Source: Bacteroidota bacterium (lineage in GTDB: Bacteria > Bacteroidota > Bacteroidia > Flavobacteriales > Flavobacteriaceae). From it: a stretch of 5,287 nucleotides of DNA. This document shows positions 1 through 5,287 of the stretch, piece by piece. The notes below the pieces were generated by a model. It did not search any database. It was not told where the DNA came from and saw only the letters and a list, made by a program, of their open reading frames with translations. Location: positions 1-5,287 of the forward strand of contig JAJRPL010000011.1 in assembly GCA_024280815.1 (NCBI GenBank), written 5' to 3'. The position numbers and the translations under genes are program-made. The stretch's first letter is position 1; the number at the start of each line of letters is the position of its first letter.

Positions 1-16
1 AAATTTAAGAACTGAT

Positions 17-469
17 ATGGAACTTATATTAAAACAAGACGTAGCTAATTTAGGATTTACAGATGATGTGGTAACTGTAAAGAATGGTTATGGTCGCAAT
101 TTTTTAATCCCACAAGGATATGCAGCTTTAGCAACATCTTCAGCAAAGAAAGTATTGGCTGAAACGTTAAAACAAAGAGCTTTTAAAGAAGCTAAAATAA
201 TAAAAGAAGCTCAAGCTACAGCAAAATCTATACAAGATTTAGCTGTTAAGATACCTGCTAAAGTTGGTACAGGTGATAAACTTTTCGGCTCTGTTGGTAA
301 TGCTGATGTCGCTGCTGCAATTTCTAAAACAGGTGCTGAAATAGATAAAAAATTTATAACCGTTTTAGGGGGCTTAGTAAAAAGACTAGGTACTTATAAT
401 GCAAAAATTCGTTTACATAGAGAGGTAATCATTGACTTAGCTTTTGATGTAATTGCAGAAAAGAAATAA
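17..469 (+). CDS. rplI: 50S ribosomal protein L9 (bL9)
   Basis: This is bL9, which binds 23S rRNA near the L1 stalk and projects from the large subunit, where it helps keep reading-frame fidelity. The 150 residues match the family's usual length of about 148. The N-terminal rRNA-binding domain is clear: MELILKQDV at the start, then NGYGRNFLIPQG at residues 23-34, the core of the L9 signature. A long charged connecting helix (about residues 41-75, rich in Ala and Lys) leads to the C-terminal domain, with KLFGSV at 88-93 and the basic RLGTYNAKIRLH at 123-134. One signature position that is usually Gly or Asn (residue 16) is Asp, probably a lineage feature. The ATG at 17 gives the canonical N-terminus. 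Only 16 bases precede it, with no clear Shine-Dalgarno, so the gene is probably the distal member of an rpsF-rpsR-rplI operon (inferred; those genes are outside the window). A terminator follows 34 bases after the stop. Confidence 0.98.
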   Translation: MELILKQDVANLGFTDDVVTVKNGYGRNFLIPQGYAALATSSAKKVLAETLKQRAFKEAKIIKEAQATAKSIQDLAVKIPAKVGTGDKLFGSVGNADVAAAISKTGAEIDKKFITVLGGLVKRLGTYNAKIRLHREVIIDLAFDVIAEKK

Positions 470-503
470 ACAGTTTGTTAATAAATACCAATGTTAACTT
501 TTT

Positions 504-540
504 AAAAAGCCATTCTATTCGAATGGCTTTTTTTATTTTT
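504..540 (+). terminator. Intrinsic terminator after rplI
   Basis: A perfect 12-bp inverted repeat pairs AAAAAGCCATTC (504-515) with GAATGGCTTTTT (521-532) around a 5-base loop, and a T-rich tract continues to 540. It lies 34 bases after the rplI stop and should end the ribosomal operon. The A-tract on the left side makes it partly symmetric, but no minus-strand gene ends here. Its T-tract overlaps the -7 box of the next gene. Confidence 0.92.
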
Positions 541-541
541 G
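534..541 (+). promoter_or_regulatory. Bacteroidota-type -7 box upstream of the TonB-dependent receptor
   Basis: TATTTTTG matches the Bacteroidota housekeeping -7 consensus TAnnTTTG at every fixed position. It predicts a transcription start near 545-549 and a 5' leader of about 40-45 bases before the ATG at 590. No TTTG-like -33 element is visible at the expected distance upstream; that stretch is occupied by the terminator stem. The motif is AT-rich and sits in a T-tract, so a chance match is possible. Its placement just ahead of a gene after a terminator supports it. Confidence 0.6.
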
Positions 542-589
542 TACTCTATCTATTGTGTAACAAACTTAACTAATTCAAATACACGTATT

Positions 590-3500
590 ATGAAAAAAAA
601 TTATGTTTTTGTAGTCTTATTTATAATAATAGGATTAAGTTCTTTTGCTCAGGTTACAACAGCTTCTATGAGAGGTACAGTTTCTGATGAAAATGGACAA
701 GAGGTACCAGGTGCCAATGTGGTTGCGGTACATACACCTTCAGGCACTAGTTACGGTACTGTAACACAGCTTAACGGGTCATTTAATATACCTAACATGC
801 GTATTGGTGGACCCTATACCGTTACTGTTAGTTTTGTTGGGCTAAAGACATTAACTGATGAAGGTATTCATTTACAAATTGGACAAAAGTTTAAAGGAAA
901 TTATGTATTAAAAGAAGAAGCTTCAGAACTAGAAGAAGTTGTTTTAACTGCAAATAGAAACTCTATAATAAATAGTGGTAGAACAGGCTCTTCTACAAAT
1001 ATTGGTCGAGATGAAATAAAAGCTTTACCAACTATTTCTAGATCAATTAATGATTTTACCCGTTTGACACCTTCTGCAGATGGAAACTCATTTGGTGGTG
1101 CTAATAATAAAATGAACAATCTAACTTTAGATGGGTCTATTTTTAACAACCCTTTCGGGTTAGACGGAGGTACACCAGGTAGTCAAACTAATGCACAACC
1201 TATTTCTTTAGATGCGATTGATCAAATTCAAGTTGATTTGGCACCTTATGATGTTACTTCATCTGGTTTTACTGGAGCTTCAATAAATGCTGTAACAAAA
1301 TCGGGTACTAATGAATTTCACGGAACAGTATTTGGGTTTTATAGAAATCAAGACATGACTGGAAATAAAATTGAAGGGAATGAAATTTTTAAAGGAGATT
1401 TAAAACATTTACAAGCTGGTTTTAGTATTGGAGGACCAATCATAGAAAATAAATTATTCTTTTTTGCAAATGCTGAAATTGAAAATAGAGATGACTTGGT
1501 AACGGGTTTTAGAGCCAATAATGGTGGTGAACCTGTAGGCAATGGTGTGTCAAGGGTTTTACGTTCTGATTTAGAAGCAGTTTCAAATGCTTTAGCAGCT
1601 TTAGGATATGAAACAGGAGGTTATGAAAATTTATTTCATGCAACAGATAATTATAAGTATATCGTTAAATTAGATTGGAATATAAGTGATGATCACTCTT
1701 TAACAGCAACGTATAATGTATTAGATGCCAAAAGAGATAAACCTGCACACCCATCGGCATTCTTTAATAGAGGCCCAAACCAAAACACCTTACAATTTGA
1801 AAATTCTGCGTATACTATCAATAACAAAATTCAATCATTTTTGGTAGAGTTAAAATCTAGATTTGGAAACAAGTTTTCAAATAACTTACAAGTAGGGTAT
1901 ACACATTTTGATGACTTTAGAACCCCAAAATCAGTTCCGGCACCATCTATTACCATTTTAGAAGCAGGCTCACCATATATTATTGCAGGTCATGAACCTT
2001 TTTCAGTTCATAATAAATTAGATCAAAAAGTTTTTCAAATTACAAATAACTTTAAAATTTATGCTGGTGATCATACCATTACTTTAGGAGCCTCATTTGA
2101 AAAGTTCTCATTTGATAATTCATTTAATTTAGGTTCTTATGGTGCCAAAGGGTTGTTTTTTCCCTCTGCAGGTTCTGTAGCAGAATTTTTAGATTACGCA
2201 AATGACCCAGCTGGTTTGGTAGTTGATTTAACGGCAGCTCAAACTGCATTTGATGATAATTCTGCAAATAATAAATGGGCATTAGCAGAAACTAATGTGG
2301 GGCAAACAGCTGTTTATGCTCAAGATGAATATGCAGTTAATGATGACTTAACATTAACATTAGGATTACGTGTAGATATGCCAAGTTATTTTGACACAGA
2401 AGATAAAGTTCAGGAGAATATAGATAGAAGTTGTTGTTATGACCCTTCTATTCAGTATTTTACTACAGATGGAAAACCAACTAAATTTGACAGTAAAAGA
2501 TTACCTGACACTAAAATATTATTTTCACCTCGTTTTGGTTTTAATTGGGATATTACAGGAGAATCTACACAACAATTAAGAGGTGGTGTTGGTGTATTTA
2601 CAGGAAGACTACCGTTTGTATGGATAGGAAATCAAGTACAGAATGTGAATTCATTTTTCTATACAGCTGTAGATCCTGATTTTCAATTTCCACAAGTATT
2701 GCGTTCTAATTTAGGTTATGATCATAAATTTGAAGGTGGATTAACTGCTACATTTGATGTAGTATATTCTAAAAATTTAAATGCTATTTATGCAACTAAT
2801 ATAGGACTTCAAAAGCCAACAGGTAGATTAAATGGTCCTGGTGCAAGAGATATTTATTTACCAGCAGATAAAACAAATCATGCTTGGGCAGTAACCAATA
2901 CAGATATAGGGAATGTAATTAATTTTTCAGCTCAATTGAAAAAAAGATGGGAGAATGGATTGAATATGAGTATTGCTTATGATTTCTTAGATAGTAAAGA
3001 TGCAACATCTCCTACACAAGAAATAACCAATGCTACTTTTGGATTTAATCCTAATATTGGAAACGTGAATCACGCAAAGATCAGTCCGTCAAGATGTGGT
3101 CATAAACATCGTATTGTAGGTGCTATTATGAAGAAATTTACATATGGAAATGACAAGTGGTCAACTTCATTAGCAACGTTCTTTGAATATGCACAAACGG
3201 GTAGATTTAGTTATACTTATGGTGGTGATATTAATGGTGATGGTTCAGCACAGAATGATTTACTATATGTACCAACTGCTGCAGATATTACTGCAATGAA
3301 CTTTACAGGTACACCAGCAGAGCAACAAGCTCAAAGAACAGCCTTAGAAAATTATATTGGTCAAGATGATTATTTAAATGGACAGCGAGGTAGCTTTTCT
3401 GGTAGAAATGCTAACCTAGCTCCTTGGTTTTCTAATTGGGATTTCCGTTTAGCACAAGATTATAATATAAACGATACTAAGAAAATTCAATTGACATTAG

Positions 3501-3718
3501 ATATCCTAAATATAGGAAATTTAATTAGTTCTAATTGGGGTATACGCCAATTACCAACCAATACACAGCCTATTGGTGTTAGTTTTGATGATGGTGTAGA
3601 TCCAGAACATTTAAATCCTCTTTATACATTTGACACTACTCAAACATCAACATTTACTAATAATTTAAGTTTGTTGTCTAGATGGCAAGCACAAGTAGGA
3701 TTGAGATTTATTTTCTAA
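590..3718 (+). CDS. Oar-like TonB-dependent outer-membrane receptor
   Basis: This is a 1042-residue TonB-dependent receptor, predicted to sit in the outer membrane and move a substrate by TonB/proton-motive force. Residues 1-20 form a Sec signal peptide (MKKNYVFVV, hydrophobic core, SSFA before Q21). A carboxypeptidase-regulatory-like beta-sandwich follows (about 26-105, RGTVSDENGQEVPGANV). A TonB-box-like EEVVLTA lies at 115-121. The plug spans about 122-242, with LPTISRSINDFTRLTP and INAVTKSGTNEF (232-243). The rest is the barrel, ending in an aromatic Phe (LRFIF) as expected for BAM-assembled proteins. The plug and barrel wording resembles the Oar group, named for the Myxococcus xanthus protein needed for PopC secretion; the substrate here is unknown. 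A calcium-loop-like DINGDGSAQND is at 880-890. The only cysteines are C615, C616 and C836. ATG 590 is chosen because it begins the signal peptide; an in-frame TTG at 539 lies inside the promoter box. No SusD partner follows, and terminators on both sides suggest a single-gene transcript. Confidence 0.93.
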   Translation: MKKNYVFVVLFIIIGLSSFAQVTTASMRGTVSDENGQEVPGANVVAVHTPSGTSYGTVTQLNGSFNIPNMRIGGPYTVTVSFVGLKTLTDEGIHLQIGQKFKGNYVLKEEASELEEVVLTANRNSIINSGRTGSSTNIGRDEIKALPTISRSINDFTRLTPSADGNSFGGANNKMNNLTLDGSIFNNPFGLDGGTPGSQTNAQPISLDAIDQIQVDLAPYDVTSSGFTGASINAVTKSGTNEFHGTVFGFYRNQDMTGNKIEGNEIFKGDLKHLQAGFSIGGPIIENKLFFFANAEIENRDDLVTGFRANNGGEPVGNGVSRVLRSDLEAVSNALAALGYETGGYENLFHATDNYKYIVKLDWNISDDHSLTATYNVLDAKRDKPAHPSAFFNRGPNQNTLQFENSAYTINNKIQSFLVELKSRFGNKFSNNLQVGYTHFDDFRTPKSVPAPSITILEAGSPYIIAGHEPFSVHNKLDQKVFQITNNFKIYAGDHTITLGASFEKFSFDNSFNLGSYGAKGLFFPSAGSVAEFLDYANDPAGLVVDLTAAQTAFDDNSANNKWALAETNVGQTAVYAQDEYAVNDDLTLTLGLRVDMPSYFDTEDKVQENIDRSCCYDPSIQYFTTDGKPTKFDSKRLPDTKILFSPRFGFNWDITGESTQQLRGGVGVFTGRLPFVWIGNQVQNVNSFFYTAVDPDFQFPQVLRSNLGYDHKFEGGLTATFDVVYSKNLNAIYATNIGLQKPTGRLNGPGARDIYLPADKTNHAWAVTNTDIGNVINFSAQLKKRWENGLNMSIAYDFLDSKDATSPTQEITNATFGFNPNIGNVNHAKISPSRCGHKHRIVGAIMKKFTYGNDKWSTSLATFFEYAQTGRFSYTYGGDINGDGSAQNDLLYVPTAADITAMNFTGTPAEQQAQRTALENYIGQDDYLNGQRGSFSGRNANLAPWFSNWDFRLAQDYNINDTKKIQLTLDILNIGNLISSNWGIRQLPTNTQPIGVSFDDGVDPEHLNPLYTFDTTQTSTFTNNLSLLSRWQAQVGLRFIF

Positions 3719-3740
3719 AAAAATAAATAAAAATCACTTC

Positions 3741-3775
3741 AAAAACCTCGTCATTTGACGAGGTTTTTTATTTTT
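3741..3775 (+). terminator. Intrinsic terminator after the TonB-dependent receptor
   Basis: A perfect 12-bp inverted repeat pairs AAAAACCTCGTC (3741-3752) with GACGAGGTTTTT (3757-3768) around the loop ATTT, followed by a T-rich tract. It starts 22 bases after the receptor stop codon. The stem has a GC-rich core (CCTCGTC) in otherwise AT-rich sequence. As with the terminator after rplI, its T-tract becomes the -7 box of the following gene. Confidence 0.93.
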
Positions 3776-3776
3776 G
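3769..3776 (+). promoter_or_regulatory. -7 box immediately before the DUF6495-like gene
   Basis: TATTTTTG again fits the Bacteroidota -7 consensus TAnnTTTG. Only CACT separates it from the ATG at 3781. Transcription normally starts a few bases after this box, so the start site is expected at or next to the start codon, implying a leaderless or near-leaderless mRNA. No -33 TTTG is found at the usual spacing; the only TTTG nearby (3754-3757) is in the terminator loop and stem and too close. Confidence 0.6.
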
Positions 3777-3780
3777 CACT

Positions 3781-4251
3781 ATGAAATACAAACAATTAAC
3801 AAAAGAACAATTTGAAGCGTTGCATGAAGAGTTCGCAAAATTTTTAGCTTCTCAGCAGGTTGACATTAATGAATGGAATGCAATAAAAAAAGAGAAACCA
3901 GAAGTTGCTGACCAAGAATTAAATTTGTTTAGTGATGTTGTTTGGGATGATGTATTGAATAAAACCAAGTATTTAGAACATTTTTCTGAGAAAAATATCA
4001 ACTTGTTTAAATGTGATACACTAGAAATTTCTAGAATAGTGGTTCAAATTAATAAACCTGATTTTAGTTTTTTTAAGGATGATGATTATAAGTGGTTTAT
4101 TGACAACACTCAAGATAAATCAATTACTTTTTTTAAAGGTAAAAAGAAATATGAGAAATATAGAAATACAGAATTATTTGATTTGATTCAAAAAGGAAGT
4201 GTTATTGCAGATGGAAAACTATTTGAGGCAATTTATGAGTTGATAAAATAG
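3781..4251 (+). CDS. DUF6495-like protein of unknown function
   Basis: This is a 156-residue soluble protein with no signal peptide or membrane segment. From memory it resembles the uncharacterised Bacteroidota family DUF6495, whose members start with a similar MKY-QLTKEQFEALHEEF stretch; the family name is less certain than the reality of the gene. The N-terminal half is helical and acidic (ELNLFSDVVWDDVLNK at about 47-62, then KYLEHFSEKNINLFKC). The middle mixes beta and charged segments (ISRIVVQINKP, then FFKDDDYKWFIDN). A lysine-rich stretch, KGKKKYEKY, precedes a C-terminal helix (LFEAIYELIK). There is one cysteine and no obvious catalytic motif. The ATG is the only methionine in the protein and matches the expected N-terminus, so the start is firm although a promoter box ends four bases before it. 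The gene appears to be transcribed alone and converges on the minus-strand pair. No function can be given. Confidence 0.85.
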   Translation: MKYKQLTKEQFEALHEEFAKFLASQQVDINEWNAIKKEKPEVADQELNLFSDVVWDDVLNKTKYLEHFSEKNINLFKCDTLEISRIVVQINKPDFSFFKDDDYKWFIDNTQDKSITFFKGKKKYEKYRNTELFDLIQKGSVIADGKLFEAIYELIK

Positions 4252-4327
4252 TTGTCAGGATAAAGTTGCAGTTTTCAGTATAAAAATATTATTATTTGAA
4301 ATCAGAAAATCAATAATCCAATAACCA
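4251..4327. repeat. Short degenerate repeats between convergent genes
   Basis: The convergent spacer holds two kinds of imperfect repeat. On the left, GTTGTCAGGATAAA (4251-4264) is followed directly by a longer variant, GTTGCAGTTTTCAGTATAAA (4265-4284). On the right, units of about eight bases repeat with variation: GAAATCAG, AAAATCAAT, AATCCAAT, then AACC (4298-4326); on the minus strand these read as GGTTATT, GGATTATT, GATTTTCT. They may be remnants of an intergenic repeat family, but AT-rich sequence gives such similarity by chance. There is no convincing GC-stem terminator for either gene. Confidence 0.3.
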
Positions 4328-4328
4328 C

Positions 4329-4910
4329 CTACAGCTTAAATCTCTTTTTTGTTTGTATGGCCTTAATAATTTTTCTTGCTCTATTTACTAAGCCAATACT
4401 GCCAGTAGGTATATTTTTTTCTAATATCAATACCAATTCAGGGTGAATCCAATCGTATTTTGTGCCTAATAAATATAATGAATGCATCGTATAAGCTTGA
4501 ATGGCTGTAGGCTGATTGCTAATCATCCAATCAAAACTTGTTTCAATAATTTTTTCTTCATATAGATTGTTAATGCTATTTTTAAATAGCGTATCATTTT
4601 TGGTAAATTTGGCAACCATTAGTAATTCATAGATTTTTGCACAAGCTCTAATGCTAGCTTCTTTTCTTAAAAGCGGTGTAGTGTCACAAAACTCATCCAA
4701 ATACGGAATGATAATAGCTAAGTTTTTCTTACAGGTCAGTTCTAAAATTCGTGCAGAAAAAGTAGCGTTTTTATCATCTACTTGTCGGGTGTTTTCTAGT
4801 AAAATAGAAATATAGGCGGGGTTCTTTAGGCAAGAATCTATCAATAGGTTTCTAAGTTCTAATTTATTAGTTCCCTTGTTGAGTGTTTTTATAAATAGCT
4901 TTTTATCCAT
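4329..4910 (-). CDS. Small HEAT-like helical protein, often mislabelled adenylosuccinate lyase
   Basis: This 193-residue protein is predicted to be almost wholly alpha-helical, in paired helices like a HEAT/ARM solenoid. Recognisable blocks are FSARILELTCKKNL (51-64), FDWMI (126-130), AYTMHSLYLLG (139-149), YDWIHPEL (152-159) and RARKIIKAI (177-185). I recognise the pattern from flavobacterial proteins often named 'adenylosuccinate lyase' in databases. True PurB is about 450 residues and carries the fumarase/aspartase signature loop (SSxMPxKxNP-like), which is absent, so that name is unsupported here; a protein-binding scaffold role is only a guess. The ATG at 4910 is chosen over an upstream TTG (4925) because it overlaps the end of the sirtuin gene by 8 bases (ATGGATAA), a typical coupled arrangement, and no Shine-Dalgarno favours the TTG. 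The gene is the downstream member of an operon with the sirtuin. Confidence 0.88.
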   Translation of the reverse strand: MDKKLFIKTLNKGTNKLELRNLLIDSCLKNPAYISILLENTRQVDDKNATFSARILELTCKKNLAIIIPYLDEFCDTTPLLRKEASIRACAKIYELLMVAKFTKNDTLFKNSINNLYEEKIIETSFDWMISNQPTAIQAYTMHSLYLLGTKYDWIHPELVLILEKNIPTGSIGLVNRARKIIKAIQTKKRFKL

Positions 4911-5287
4911 GCAGATGGTTGTCAATCAAAATTTGAATACCTACCGTAGCTTTTTCAGGAATAATAGTCAAATTATTAAAATCATGTTGATGTATAGAAG
5001 GCTTCGGGTCAATAAAGAATAGGGGAGTGCCAACCCTTACATAATTTACTAAACTAGCAGCTGGGTATACCTGCATAGAAGTTCCAATAATAATTAAAAT
5101 ATCAGCTGTACTTGTAATTTCTACTGCTTTTTCTAGTAAAGGTACATCTTCACCAAACCATACAATATGTGGTCGTAATTGGGCACCTTTTTCACAAGTG
5201 TCACCAAGATAAATATCTTCAGTACGGGTATAAATTAATGTATCATCGATTGTGCTTCTTACTTTTAATAATTCTCCATGTAAATGG
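4903..5287 (-). CDS. Sirtuin, NAD-dependent protein deacylase (C-terminal part)
   Basis: The reading frame enters from the right edge and gives the last 127 residues of a CobB/Sir2-type sirtuin, about half of a usual 230-240. Sirtuins remove acyl groups from lysines using NAD+. The fragment begins HLHGELLKV; the His of HG (codon 5278-5280) is the predicted catalytic base. RPHIVWFGE (fragment residues 38-46) is the conserved substrate-side motif, followed by the Rossmann strand ILIIIGTSM (63-71) and VYPAA (73-77). Where bacterial sirtuins usually have two CxxC pairs between HG and RPH, only one Cys (31, in CEKG) remains, so the structural zinc site appears lost. The usual adenosine-binding Asn-x-Glu position reads IDPKP. 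The Tyr/Arg pair that would point to desuccinylase activity lies outside the window. The stop overlaps the next gene's start. I leave out a symbol, as cobB is only a class-level match. Confidence 0.93.
   Translation of the reverse strand, partial: HLHGELLKVRSTIDDTLIYTRTEDIYLGDTCEKGAQLRPHIVWFGEDVPLLEKAVEITSTADILIIIGTSMQVYPAASLVNYVRVGTPLFFIDPKPSIHQHDFNNLTIIPEKATVGIQILIDNHLHG

Noticed and set aside
1..16. Possible tail of rpsR before rplI
   Set aside because: Stop triplets occur at 6-8 and 13-15 in different frames, and the sequence is too short to match an S18 C-terminus, so no partial gene can be supported.
539..589. TTG-initiated extension adding 17 residues before the receptor's ATG
   Set aside because: The added residues do not resemble a signal peptide start, and the TTG lies inside the predicted -7 box, upstream of the expected transcription start. 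ATG 590 begins a clean signal peptide.
901..1149. Open frame of 82 residues on the minus strand inside the receptor gene
   Set aside because: It is fully antisense to a conserved part of the receptor (TonB box and plug), has no promoter or recognisable family, and is a shadow of the coding frame.
1348..1542. Open frame of 64 residues on the minus strand inside the receptor gene
   Set aside because: It is antisense to the barrel region with no independent support; its composition reflects the opposite strand's codons.
590..4251. Polysaccharide utilisation locus (SusC/SusD pair)
   Set aside because: The receptor is Oar-like rather than SusC-like, and the next gene encodes a small soluble protein with no lipoprotein signal or SusD features, behind a terminator.
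4285..4316. AT-only inverted repeat (ATTATT with AATAAT) as a terminator between the convergent genes
   Set aside because: The arms are six A/T pairs with a loop of about 15 bases and no T-tract beyond; this is expected by chance in such AT-rich sequence.
4911..4925. TTG start giving the HEAT-like protein five extra residues
   Set aside because: The ATG at 4910 makes the usual short overlap with the sirtuin stop, and no ribosome-binding signal favours the TTG.
1..5287. CRISPR arrays, insertion sequences, tRNA or rRNA genes, defence systems
   Set aside because: No regularly spaced repeats, transposase-like frames, terminal inverted repeats or structured RNA genes were seen on either strand.

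Overview
The window looks like chromosomal DNA from the Bacteroidota, most likely a member of the Flavobacteriia. It is strongly AT-rich. No start codon has a recognisable Shine-Dalgarno sequence. Two intergenic spacers carry a TAnnTTTG-type -7 promoter box, and the proteins (an Oar-type TonB-dependent receptor, a DUF6495-like protein, a small flavobacterial helical protein and a sirtuin) are of kinds I associate with that class. The genus cannot be fixed from the sequence.

Plus strand, left half. The window opens just before rplI (ribosomal protein bL9), presumably the last gene of an rpsF-rpsR-rplI operon whose earlier genes lie outside. A strong intrinsic terminator follows, and its T-tract runs directly into a consensus -7 box. 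About 50 bases later begins a 1042-residue outer-membrane TonB-dependent receptor of the Oar-like type, with signal peptide, carboxypeptidase-regulatory-like domain, TonB box, plug and barrel. No SusD-like partner gene follows it. A second terminator, built the same way, closes this gene.

Plus strand, right half. The second terminator also merges into a -7 box, which lies only four bases before the ATG of a 156-residue DUF6495-like protein. That mRNA is probably leaderless or nearly so.

Minus strand. Converging on the DUF6495-like gene is a pair of overlapping genes. The first is the C-terminal part of a sirtuin (NAD-dependent protein deacylase) running in from the right edge. The second is a 193-residue alpha-helical, HEAT-like protein of a group often labelled 'adenylosuccinate lyase' in databases although it lacks the marks of that enzyme. 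Their 8-base ATGGATAA overlap suggests translational coupling. The 77-base gap between the convergent genes has no clear terminator and holds short degenerate repeats.

Overall this is ordinary core and envelope gene content. I do not see a new defence, mobile or RNA system. The points most worth checking are the fused terminator/promoter junctions with a likely leaderless gene, and the sirtuin that has lost its zinc-binding cysteines.
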